Shown: positions 1 to 6,927 of the stretch, piece by piece
Layout: every line of letters begins with the position of its first letter
Position numbering within the stretch: position 1 is the stretch's first letter
Notes under the pieces: generated by a model
The model's input: the letters and a program-made list of their open reading frames with translations, nothing else
Database searches by the model: none
What the model was told of the DNA's origin: nothing
Position numbers and translations under genes: made by a program
Assembly: GCF_036226765.1 (NCBI RefSeq)
Contig: NZ_CP109017.1
Location: 6,883,001 to 6,947,000, forward strand
DNA: 64,000 nt
DNA from: Streptomyces sp. NBC_00670
GTDB taxonomy: Bacteria > Actinomycetota > Actinomycetes > Streptomycetales > Streptomycetaceae
Direction of reading: 5' to 3'

Positions 1-109
1 AATGGGCCACCGCGGTACCGCAGCCCCGCCGAGCGGCCTGACACGTCAGGGGTTCCCCCTTTCCCCCGGTGGGGCGCGATCGAGCCCGGGGGTTCGGGTG
101 CGTTGGCGG

Positions 110-135
110 CCGCGGGGGCGAAGAAACCCCCGCGG
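110..135 (-). terminator. Hairpin terminator after the serine protease gene
   Basis: CCGCGGGGG (110-118) and CCCCCGCGG (127-135) form a perfect 9-bp stem around an 8-base loop. It lies just past the stop codon of the minus-strand protease gene at 146, so it is probably its intrinsic terminator. There is no U-tract, which is usual in high-GC actinomycetes. Confidence 0.6.
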
Positions 136-145
136 GAACCCCCCG

Positions 146-1516
146 TCAGGTCCAGGTGCGGGCGTACTGCCGGCGGTAGGCCTTGCGGTCCTGCTCCGCG
201 CGGATGTAGCGCGCGGCCACCCAGGCCACCACACTCCCCGCGAGAACCAGCAACCCCGGCCCCACCGTCCCCGGATCGGTGAGACGGGCCACGAGGGACC
301 GACCCCCCGCATCGCCCACCTGCTCCACCGCCCCCGGCGCGACCATCGCCCCCTGGGACGCCGACGCCTCCGGCGCACCGGCGCCCCCCGCCGCCCCACC
401 GGCCCCCGCATCCACCCCCGCCAGCCGCACACCCAACGCCTTCATCGCCGCCCCCAGCGGCTGGAAGAACGTCGTCCCCCCGCTCGCACAGTCCCCGCTG
501 CCCCCCGACGTCACCCCCAGCGCCGTCCCGTCGGAGAACAGCGGCCCCCCGCTGTCCCCCGGCTCCGCGCAGACATCCGTCTCGATGAGCCCGGTCACCG
601 TCCCCTCGGGATAGTTGACCGTGGCGTCGAGCCCGGTCACCTTCCCGTCGTGCAGCCCGCTCGTACTGCCGCTGCGGAACACCCGCTGCCCCACCACCGC
701 GTCACCGGCCGCACCGATACGGACCCCCTTACCGTCACCGATGGCGATCACATTGCCGTCCGCACCGGCCGACCGCCCGTTGTCGTACCGGATGAGCGAG
801 AAGTCGTTGCCGGGGAAGCGGGAGGACACCGTCTGCCCCAGCTCGCTCGCGCCCCCGTCGTCGGAGAACCACACCGAGCCCTTCGGCCCGCAATGACCGG
901 CGGTGAGGATGAACGAGGTCTGCCCGTCGGTCACGTTGTACCCGGCCGAACAGCGGCCGCCCGTGGAGAACATGGGCTGCGCCCCGTTCAGCCGGGTGGT
1001 GAACTCGCCCTTGATCCGCTCCATCCGCACCATGCCGCCCATGGACTCGGCGAGCCGCGTCAGCCGCGACCAGTCGCCGGCCGAGACGGTGGGGTCCGCC
1101 CGTACGACGACCTCGTTGGCCGTGTAGTCCACCGACCAGGCGGTGCCCGCGACCCGCGGCGCCGCGCGCAGACCCTTCGCGGCCGACCTCAGCTGGTCCA
1201 TGCTGTGCCGCACCACCTTGGCGCGGGCCCCGGCCGCCGTCACCGTCCCCGCCGCGTCCCGGTCGGTCACGGCCACCACCGCCCGGCCGTCGGCGCCGAC
1301 CCAGGTGCCCGCCGTACGGCCGGTGCCCAGCCGGGAGACGAGCCCGGCGCCCCGCGCGGCGGCCGACTCGGCGGCCAGGGGCCGGGGCGAGGCCGTGCCA
1401 CCGGCCGGCTCGGTGGCCATGGCGGCCTGGGTGACCATGAAGCCCCCCAGAAGGATGCCGCCGACGGCCGACAGCCGTATCCCGCGCCGGACGCTCCGTC
1501 GTCGTACGTGCCTCAT
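146..1516 (-). CDS. Secreted, probably membrane-anchored S1 serine protease (streptogrisin/alpha-lytic type)
   Basis: Predicted chymotrypsin-fold endopeptidase of 456 aa. The start at 1516 is chosen because GGGAG lies 6 bases upstream and the product then begins with an Arg-rich signal peptide (residues 1-35). A pro-region follows to about residue 185. The catalytic domain shows LTAGHC (His208), GNDFSLI (Asp238) and EPGDSGGP (Ser322), with paired cysteines. After a Gly/Ala/Ser-rich linker the C-terminus has one hydrophobic helix (GPGLLVLAGSVVAWVAARYI) and a basic tail. Secreted streptogrisins usually lack this, so the enzyme probably stays tethered at the membrane. It diverges from the P450 gene. 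Family assignment is firm from the triad; substrate is unknown. Confidence 0.9.
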   Translation of the reverse strand: MRHVRRRSVRRGIRLSAVGGILLGGFMVTQAAMATEPAGGTASPRPLAAESAAARGAGLVSRLGTGRTAGTWVGADGRAVVAVTDRDAAGTVTAAGARAKVVRHSMDQLRSAAKGLRAAPRVAGTAWSVDYTANEVVVRADPTVSAGDWSRLTRLAESMGGMVRMERIKGEFTTRLNGAQPMFSTGGRCSAGYNVTDGQTSFILTAGHCGPKGSVWFSDDGGASELGQTVSSRFPGNDFSLIRYDNGRSAGADGNVIAIGDGKGVRIGAAGDAVVGQRVFRSGSTSGLHDGKVTGLDATVNYPEGTVTGLIETDVCAEPGDSGGPLFSDGTALGVTSGGSGDCASGGTTFFQPLGAAMKALGVRLAGVDAGAGGAAGGAGAPEASASQGAMVAPGAVEQVGDAGGRSLVARLTDPGTVGPGLLVLAGSVVAWVAARYIRAEQDRKAYRRQYARTWT

Positions 1517-1690
1517 GCAGGGCTCCCGAACCACTGAACACCGCCGGCGGCCCACCACCGCACGGAGCGCCCCGGTCGTCGGACGCCGTCACTCCATACG
1601 TGCGCCCGGGCGCGGGTGTTCAGCCCCGGAAGCCGTCGGCCGCACCCGGGTGCCGGGAGTCCCGGAGCCCCGTCGGGGCACTCGCCGCCC

Positions 1691-3007
1691 ATGACCGTGA
1701 ACCGCCGCCCCCTGATCGACCGCTCCCTCGCCGTGCTCGCCGAGGGATACGCCTGGCTGCCCAACCGCATGCGGGACAGCGCGGAGCCCGTGCTGTGCAC
1801 CCGCGTGCTCGGCCGTCCCGCACTGGCCGTGCGCGGGCCGGACGCCGTGCGGTTCTTCTACGACGAGGACCACGTCCGCCGGCACGGAGCCCTCCCCGAG
1901 CCCGTGCGTGCCACCCTGTTCGGCCAGGACCCCGTGCACACCCTCGACGGCGACGCCCACCGCACCCGTAAGCGGATCTTCCTGCCGCTGCTGTCCCCGG
2001 ACCGCGTCACCGGCATCGTCGAGGAGGTCGTCCGGGCCTGGGACGACGCCGTCCCCGAGTGGGCCGCGCAGCCCCGCATCACGCTGTTCGACGAGGCCGG
2101 CACCGTCCTCACCCGCGGCATCTGCCGCTGGGCCGGGGTCCCCCTGCCCGACGGGGACGCCGCACACCCGGGGCCTGTGGCGAAAGTCCCGTCTGCCCCC
2201 GGGCGGACGAGGGGACTTTCGTCACAGGCCCTGGCCGCCGACCTGCTCGCCATGGTCGACGGGTTCGCCACCGCCGGCCCGCGCCACTTCCGGGCCCGCC
2301 GCGCCCGCAACCGGCAGGAGGTCCGGCTGGCCCACCTGGTGGACGCCGTCCGCGCCGGCACGGCCACCGCGCCCACCGGTTCCGTACTGGACGCGGTCTG
2401 CCGGCACCGCGACGCCGACGGCGAGCCGCTCGGCGCCCGTACGGCCGCGGTGGAGCTGCTCAACGTGCTGCGCCCCACCGCCGCCGTCGCCTGGTTCGTC
2501 GCCTTCGCCGCGCACGCCCTGCACCGGTGGCCCGCCCACCGGGAACCGCTGCGCGACGGCGACCCCGCGTTCGCCACCGCCTTCGCGCACGAGGTCCGCC
2601 GCTTCTACCCCTTCGCCCCCTTCCTCGGCGGCCTCGCCGTGCGGGAGCTGTCCTGGCGGGGCGCGACCCTGCCCGAGGGCGGGATCGTCCTCCTCGACGT
2701 GTACGGGCAGAACCACGACGAGAAGCTGTGGGGGGACCCGTACGCGTTCCGCCCGCAGCGCTTCCTGGACCGCCCGGCCGCGGTCGACGCCCTGATCCCG
2801 CAGGGCGGGGGAGACCCGCACACCAACCACCGCTGCCCCGGCGAGAACGTCACCATCGGCCTGCTCGAAGCGCTCGCCGTCCGGCTGGCCCGGCTGGAGT
2901 ACACCCTCCCCGAGCAGGACCTCACCATCCCGCTGCGCCGCATCCCGACCCGCCCGCGCAGCGGCGTCGTACTCACCGACGTGCGGGCGGACCCGGCCGC
3001 CCGCTGA
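1691..3007 (+). CDS. CYP152-family cytochrome P450 (fatty-acid peroxygenase type) with a palindrome-encoded insertion
   Basis: Predicted heme-thiolate enzyme using H2O2 to hydroxylate or decarboxylate fatty acids. Family signatures: heme-binding segment GGGDPHTNHRCPGEN with Cys382, and an I-helix reading LNVLRPTAA. There Arg261-Pro262 replaces the usual acid-Thr pair, as in P450-BSbeta and P450-SPalpha. The product from ATG 1691 is 438 aa, about 20 longer than the roughly 417 aa typical of the family. The excess lies at residues 161-181, exactly where a 61-bp inverted repeat sits, and the frame is kept. Arg261 matches the family's Arg242 once those residues are removed. An upstream in-frame ATG at 1616 would add 25 aa without resemblance to the family N-terminus. 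Confidence 0.88.
   Translation: MTVNRRPLIDRSLAVLAEGYAWLPNRMRDSAEPVLCTRVLGRPALAVRGPDAVRFFYDEDHVRRHGALPEPVRATLFGQDPVHTLDGDAHRTRKRIFLPLLSPDRVTGIVEEVVRAWDDAVPEWAAQPRITLFDEAGTVLTRGICRWAGVPLPDGDAAHPGPVAKVPSAPGRTRGLSSQALAADLLAMVDGFATAGPRHFRARRARNRQEVRLAHLVDAVRAGTATAPTGSVLDAVCRHRDADGEPLGARTAAVELLNVLRPTAAVAWFVAFAAHALHRWPAHREPLRDGDPAFATAFAHEVRRFYPFAPFLGGLAVRELSWRGATLPEGGIVLLDVYGQNHDEKLWGDPYAFRPQRFLDRPAAVDALIPQGGGDPHTNHRCPGENVTIGLLEALAVRLARLEYTLPEQDLTIPLRRIPTRPRSGVVLTDVRADPAAR
2171..2231. repeat. 61-bp imperfect palindrome inserted inside the P450 coding sequence
   Basis: Left arm GGGCCTGTGGCGAAAGTCCC (2171-2190) pairs with GGGACTTTCGTCACAGGCCC (2212-2231) at 19 of 20 positions. Inner arms GTCTGCCC and GGGCGGAC continue the stem, with a 2-base tip and a 3-base bulge. 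The element begins exactly on a codon boundary and contributes residues 161-181 of the P450 in an open frame. It looks like a small mobile palindromic repeat that landed without disrupting the gene. The family is not identified. Confidence 0.8.
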
Positions 3008-3024
3008 TCACAGTCGTACACCGA

Positions 3025-3870
3025 TCACAGCACCACCGGGATTCCCGTCCCCGGCGTCACCCGGGCGCGCTGCCCGTGCCCGCAGTGCACCAGACGCTCG
3101 CCGAGCCCCGCCCGCTCGACCTCCGCGAGGAACGCCTCCAGCGGCGAGCGCATCACCGTGTAGTCGCCGTAGTGCACCGGCAGGATCAGCCGGGGGTCCA
3201 GGCGGCGGGCCAGCTCCGCGCCCTGCGCACCGTCCATGGTCACCACGAAGCCGCCGGGCAGCAGGGTGCCGCCGAGATGCAGTACGGCCAGGTCGGCGGC
3301 GGGGAAGCGGCGGGCGATCTCGTCCAGGCCGTCGTGGAGCAGCGTGTCGCCGGAGAGATACAGCCGCAGCCGTACCGGCCCGTCCGCCGGGCCGAACTCC
3401 AGCATGCTGCCCATCACCGGCGGCAGCAGCCCCCGCAGCACCGCCTGCCCGGCGTGCCGGCCGGGCAGCGAGGTGATCCGCACCTGGGCGCCGCCGCTCC
3501 GCAGCACGCAGTCCTGCCAGGTCCGCAGCCCCGCCGCCTGCCGGAAACCGTGCAGCACGCTGAGGCGGCGGGCCGCGTGCGGGGTGGTCACGATGCGCAG
3601 CGAGCGGTCCAGGCCCCGCCGGGCGCGGCGGTCCCAGTGGTCGCCGTGCAGATGGGACAGGACGACGCCGTCCAGCGGCGGCAGCTCCTCGACCCCGAGC
3701 GCCGGCTCGGTGAGGCGGCGGCTGACCAGGCCGTAGCCGAGGTGCGCGTACTCCCCGCGGTGCAGGAAGTTCGGGTCGGTGAGCAGGGTCAGCGCGCCGT
3801 AGCGCAGCAGGACGGTCGCGTTGCCGATGAAGTGGATCTCCAACGGCTCGTCGTCGGTGGTCCGGGCCAT
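3025..3870 (-). CDS. Metallo-beta-lactamase-fold hydrolase, UlaG-like
   Basis: Predicted cytosolic metal-dependent hydrolase of 281 aa. The metal-binding set is visible: SHLHGDHWD (HxHxDH), a His in LPGRHAG, the Asp in LYLSGDTL and the His in LPVHYGDY. The arrangement matches UlaG / NAPE-PLD-like members more than beta-lactamases. Start 3870 is preferred over the longer reading to 3942 because AGGGG lies five bases before the ATG and the extension is low-complexity. The gene faces the P450 gene tail to tail with a 17-base gap. A SigB-type promoter match lies upstream, hinting at stress control. Substrate cannot be inferred. Confidence 0.85.
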   Translation of the reverse strand: MARTTDDEPLEIHFIGNATVLLRYGALTLLTDPNFLHRGEYAHLGYGLVSRRLTEPALGVEELPPLDGVVLSHLHGDHWDRRARRGLDRSLRIVTTPHAARRLSVLHGFRQAAGLRTWQDCVLRSGGAQVRITSLPGRHAGQAVLRGLLPPVMGSMLEFGPADGPVRLRLYLSGDTLLHDGLDEIARRFPAADLAVLHLGGTLLPGGFVVTMDGAQGAELARRLDPRLILPVHYGDYTVMRSPLEAFLAEVERAGLGERLVHCGHGQRARVTPGTGIPVVL

Positions 3871-3960
3871 GGTCGCCCCTGTCCGACGGGGCCGGGGGAG
3901 CGGCCCGTCTGTCGTGTCCCCGGTGTGCCTCGCGTGGCCCACCGGTCCAGGGCCTCCTGG

Positions 3961-3985
3961 GTACCCGTCCGGCCGGGGCGTACGC
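3961..3985 (-). promoter_or_regulatory. SigB-type promoter match upstream of the MBL hydrolase
   Basis: On the minus strand the region reads GCGT, 15 bases, GGGTAC. This fits the GNNT-N14-16-GGGTAY consensus described for SigB-type stress promoters in Streptomyces. The -10 element is 91 bases upstream of the ATG at 3870. It is a sequence match only. Confidence 0.4.
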
Positions 3986-4123
3986 GGGCGTGCGGGCGCG
4001 CACGGGATTGTGCGGCCCCGGGAGCTTCACCACCGGCCCTCGGTGAACCGTGAGCCGTGCGCGCACGTATCCCTCACCGGACACGGCGCACGGCCCAGGG
4101 AGAGCGCACGGAAGGAGAACGGC

Positions 4124-4912
4124 GTGCCGACACCGCCCGAACCCCCCGGACAGCCCACGCGGCGCCCGGTGCTGGAACCCACGTACGTCATGCGCCGCCG
4201 CCGGACGGAGGCGCTGGCGGACCTGGTACGGGAGTACCGGGAGCGCCAGGAGAGCCGGCGCGGGGGAGAGGGGGCGGGTCCGGAAGCGGACGCGGACCCG
4301 GGCCCGGACTACGAGGTGGTCGCGCCGGGAGCGGGCCCTGGTGGTGCCGGCTCCACCGTGGACCTCGCCACCGAGGAGATGCCCCCGGTCACCGCGCCCT
4401 TACGGCCGCCGGGTGCCGGGCCGGTACCGGACGCGGTACCGCGCCCGCCCCGTCGTGACCGGGCGATGCGTGGGGTCGGCGGGCTGCGGGAGGACGGGCT
4501 CACCACGCGGCGGGCCGCCGTCGTCGTGGGAGTGACCGCCGCCGCCCTCGTCGGCTTCGGGGCCGCGCTCGTGGTCCCCGGCGTCGGCGGTCACGACGCC
4601 CGGGGGGCCGGTACGCCGCTGCGGCCGCCCGCGACCGGCGCCGCCTCCCGGCCCGCCGACGCCCCCGGCACCGACCCGGACGGCGCCGGCACCCTGCGCG
4701 AGGGGGACAGCGGGCCCGCCGTGAGCGAGCTCCAGCAGCGACTGCTGCGCATCCCCGACGTGTACCGCGACGGCGCCACCGACGGCCGCTACGACGCCGT
4801 GCTGCGCGCGGCCGTCGCCCGGTTCCAGCTCTGGTACGGCATCAGGGGCGACGAGAGCGGTGTGTACGGCAACGACACCCGCCGCGACCTGGAGTCCCGC
4901 ACCGTGCTGTGA
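4124..4912 (+). CDS. Membrane protein with C-terminal peptidoglycan-binding domain
   Basis: 262-aa protein starting at GTG 4124, preceded by GAAGGAG at good spacing. The N-terminal 125 residues are cytoplasmic, charged and proline-rich (a MRRRRTEALADLVREYRERQ helix is near residue 23). One transmembrane helix (RAAVVVGVTAAALVGFGAAL, about 130-152) is followed by an extracellular Ala/Pro/Gly linker. The C-terminal domain (LREGDSGPAVSELQQRLL to RRDLESR, about 190-262) has the PG_binding_1 pattern. It is probably a wall-contacting anchored protein. No catalytic domain is present. A strong inverted repeat separates it from the convergent kinase gene. Confidence 0.8.
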   Translation: MPTPPEPPGQPTRRPVLEPTYVMRRRRTEALADLVREYRERQESRRGGEGAGPEADADPGPDYEVVAPGAGPGGAGSTVDLATEEMPPVTAPLRPPGAGPVPDAVPRPPRRDRAMRGVGGLREDGLTTRRAAVVVGVTAAALVGFGAALVVPGVGGHDARGAGTPLRPPATGAASRPADAPGTDPDGAGTLREGDSGPAVSELQQRLLRIPDVYRDGATDGRYDAVLRAAVARFQLWYGIRGDESGVYGNDTRRDLESRTVL

Positions 4913-4991
4913 CCCCCCCCGGACGGCGAGCACGGGCCGGCGTACGGAGGCCGCTCACCTGAAAGCCGTACGCCGCCCGGGCCCGCCCACC

Positions 4992-5036
4992 GCAACGGGC
5001 GTGCCGCGCATCTCCCGCACGCGGCACGTCCGTTGC
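4992..5036. terminator. Bidirectional hairpin between convergent genes
   Basis: GCAACGGGCGTGCCGCG (4992-5008) pairs with CGCGGCACGTCCGTTGC (5020-5036), 16 of 17 positions, around an 11-base loop. A second inverted repeat (GGCGTACGG 4939-4947 / CCGTACGCC 4966-4974) precedes it. Their place between two convergent stop codons suggests shared termination. Confidence 0.65.
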
Positions 5037-5720
5037 CTACTTCCCTCTCCCGGCGGGCTCGCCCGGCAGGACCGGCTCCGGGACGATCAGGTCCGCCCGG
5101 TCGCGGGTCGTGGCGATCAGTTCGGCGTTGCGCCGGTCGGTGCCGAGGGTCCAGGCGACCGCCGCGTCGTGGTCCTTGCCGAACTCCTCGTGGCGGGCGA
5201 TCAGCCGGCGGACCCGCTCGTCCTCGTCGCGGGGTTCGCAGTACCAGACCTCGTCCAGCAGGGGGCGTACGCGGGACCAGGCGCCGGTGGTCAGGAGGAG
5301 GTAGTTGCCCTCGGTGACCACCAGACGGGTGGTGGGCGGTACGGGAATGGTGCCGGCGATCGGCTGTTCGAGGACGCGCTCGAAGCCGGGGGCGTAGACG
5401 ACCGTGTCGTTCTCCGCGGGGTCCTTCAGACGGCGGAGGAGGGCGGCGTAGCCGGCGGCGTCGAAGGTCTCGGGGGCGCCTTTGCGGTCGCGGAGGGACA
5501 GGCGGTCGAGTTCGGTGTCGGCGAGGTGGAAGCCGTCCATGGGGACGTGGGTGGCGGGGGGTGGGCCGGGGAGGGTGGCGTTGAGGGCGCGGACGAGGTG
5601 TTCGGCGAGGGTGGTCTTGCCGGAGGCGGGGGCGCCGGTGAGGCCGAGTATGGCTCGGCCACGGTCGTGCACCAGGCCTGCGGCCCGCCGCAGCAGTTCG
5701 TCAAAGGTCACACTTCCCAT
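5037..5720 (-). CDS. P-loop small-molecule kinase (uridine kinase / phosphoribulokinase-like)
   Basis: 227-aa cytosolic ATP-dependent kinase. The Walker A motif GLTGAPASGKTT is near residue 28, followed by VPMDGFHLAD, the substrate/Mg motif of the pantothenate/uridine kinase fold, then LVVTEGNYLLL. Streptomyces proteins of this type are usually annotated nucleoside/nucleotide kinase family; fructose-type substrates are known for some relatives, and the true substrate cannot be read here. Start 5720 (ATGGGAAGTGTG) is chosen because the in-frame extension to 5912 translates a dispersed repeat. It is convergent with the peptidoglycan-binding gene. Confidence 0.85.
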   Translation of the reverse strand: MGSVTFDELLRRAAGLVHDRGRAILGLTGAPASGKTTLAEHLVRALNATLPGPPPATHVPMDGFHLADTELDRLSLRDRKGAPETFDAAGYAALLRRLKDPAENDTVVYAPGFERVLEQPIAGTIPVPPTTRLVVTEGNYLLLTTGAWSRVRPLLDEVWYCEPRDEDERVRRLIARHEEFGKDHDAAVAWTLGTDRRNAELIATTRDRADLIVPEPVLPGEPAGRGK

Positions 5721-5784
5721 TGTTCTCGCCCCCGCCGCCCCTACCCGTCCCGTCCCGGGGGCAAGCCCCCGGACCCCCAAAAGA

Positions 5785-5829
5785 TGCGCAGTTCCCCGCG
5801 CCCCTGACAGGGGCGCGGGGAACTGCGCA
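5785..5829. repeat. Dispersed palindrome, full copy (22-bp arms)
   Basis: A perfect 22-bp inverted repeat around a single central base, containing GCGCAGTTCCCCGCGCCCCT and its complement. Closely related full or half copies occur at 9341-9411, 28328-28345 and 28397-28416. It lies between the start of the kinase gene and the end of the small gene 5899-6078, both on the minus strand, so it could terminate transcription from the latter. Confidence 0.85.
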
Positions 5830-5831
5830 AC

Positions 5832-5887
5832 GGGGTCAAAGGGGCGGAGCCCCTTGAGGATGGGAAGGGTAGGGGCGGCGGGGGCGA
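5832..5887. repeat. 56-bp dispersed repeat, copy 1
   Basis: This segment includes GGGGCGGAGCCCCTTGAGG and an AGGGTAGGGGCGGCGGGGGC tail. It matches 28536-28591 at roughly nine of ten positions and contains its own small inverted repeat (GGGGCggaGCCCC). It directly adjoins the 5785-5829 palindrome, so the two may form one composite intergenic unit. Confidence 0.75.
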
Positions 5888-5898
5888 GAAAAGCCGCT

Positions 5899-6078
5899 CT
5901 AGCCGGACGCACCCGGCGTCAGAATCTCGTCCAGCACTCTGCCCACCGCTTCGTAGACGACACCCCGCACCACGCCCTCCTCCCCCCTTCCCTTCCACAC
6001 CCGTTCCTGCTCCTCCGCCCACCCCCGCGCCCGCTGAATCCTCCGCAGCAGTTCGTCCGAGTCCACGACATCGCTCAT
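5899..6078 (-). CDS. Small conserved-looking protein of unknown function (59 aa)
   Basis: The product begins MSDVVDSDELLRRIQRARGW and is rich in charged residues, predicted mainly helical, with no membrane segment or cysteine. The ATG at 6078 has a weak GGGGTGC upstream. It diverges from the beta-phosphoglucomutase gene across about 95 bases, so both may share a promoter region. I do not recognise the family. Coding status rests on plausible amino-acid composition rather than on a motif. Confidence 0.55.
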   Translation of the reverse strand: MSDVVDSDELLRRIQRARGWAEEQERVWKGRGEEGVVRGVVYEAVGRVLDEILTPGASG

Positions 6079-6174
6079 GCACCCCGGGTACCCCGGCAAC
6101 GCCGGGGAATGTGGCACTCGACACACACCCCCGCCCCGCCCCCTGTTCCGCGCCACGGAGGGAAGCTGTCCCGT

Positions 6175-6927
6175 ATGACTGCACGCGTGACGGAGCTCGG
6201 TCTCCCGGACGACATCCAGGCCTGCCTCTTCGACCTCGACGGAGTCATCACCCGGACCGCCGTCGTCCACGCCGCCGCATGGAAACAGACGTTCGACGAG
6301 TATCTGCGGCAACGCGACGGCACGGAGTTCCGGCCGTTCGACAAGGGCGCCGACTACGACAGTTACGTCGACGGCCGCCCCCGCGCCGACGGCGTCCGCA
6401 CCTTCCTCGCCTCCCGCGACATCCACCTCCCCGAGGGCGATCCCGGCGACCCGCCGGACGCCGAGACCGTGCACGGCCTCGGCAACCGCAAGAACGAACT
6501 GCTCCTCGAACTGATCCGCACCCAGGGCGTCGAGGCCTACGACGGCACCCTCCGCTATCTCGACAGGGTCCGTGCCGCCGGACTGCGCACCGCCGTCGTC
6601 TCCTCCAGCGCCAACTGCCGTGACGTCCTGCGCTCCATCGACGCCGAACACCTCTTCGACGTCCGTATCGACGGCGTCGTCGCCGCCGAACGCGGCCTGC
6701 CCGGCAAGCCCCGCCCGGACACCTTCCTCGCCGCCGCCCAGGACCTGGACGTCCAGCCGAAGGCCGCCGCCGTCTACGAGGACGCCCTCGCCGGCATGGA
6801 CGCGGGCCGCTCCGGACACTTCGGCTACGTCGTCGGCCTGGACCGGGTCGGCCAGGCGGACGCCCTGCGCGCCCACGGCGCCGACGTCGTCGTCGAGGAC
6901 CTCACCGACCTGGGGAGGTGGGCGTGA
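6175..6927 (+). CDS. Beta-phosphoglucomutase-family HAD hydrolase
   Basis: Predicted to interconvert beta-glucose 1-phosphate and glucose 6-phosphate. The 250-aa protein shows HAD motif I (CLFDLDGVITRT, Asp nucleophile and acid/base pair), motif II (VVSSSANC), a motif III Lys (GKPRPDTFL) and acidic motif IV (VYEDALAGMDAG). GGAGGGAA precedes ATG 6175. Its stop overlaps the GTG of the GH65 gene by four bases (GTGA). Such coupling is typical of disaccharide phosphorylase operons in which the mutase consumes the beta-glucose 1-phosphate released by the phosphorylase. Confidence 0.92.
   Translation: MTARVTELGLPDDIQACLFDLDGVITRTAVVHAAAWKQTFDEYLRQRDGTEFRPFDKGADYDSYVDGRPRADGVRTFLASRDIHLPEGDPGDPPDAETVHGLGNRKNELLLELIRTQGVEAYDGTLRYLDRVRAAGLRTAVVSSSANCRDVLRSIDAEHLFDVRIDGVVAAERGLPGKPRPDTFLAAAQDLDVQPKAAAVYEDALAGMDAGRSGHFGYVVGLDRVGQADALRAHGADVVVEDLTDLGRWA

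Noticed and set aside
2..1537. 511-codon plus-strand frame across the serine protease
   Set aside because: The product is Arg/Pro/His-rich shadow text. The opposite strand encodes a complete catalytic triad and signal peptide.
1534..1623. Inverted repeat CTGAACACC ... GGTGTTCAG between protease and P450
   Set aside because: Nine-base arms separated by 72 bases; too far apart for a typical operator and not supported by anything else.
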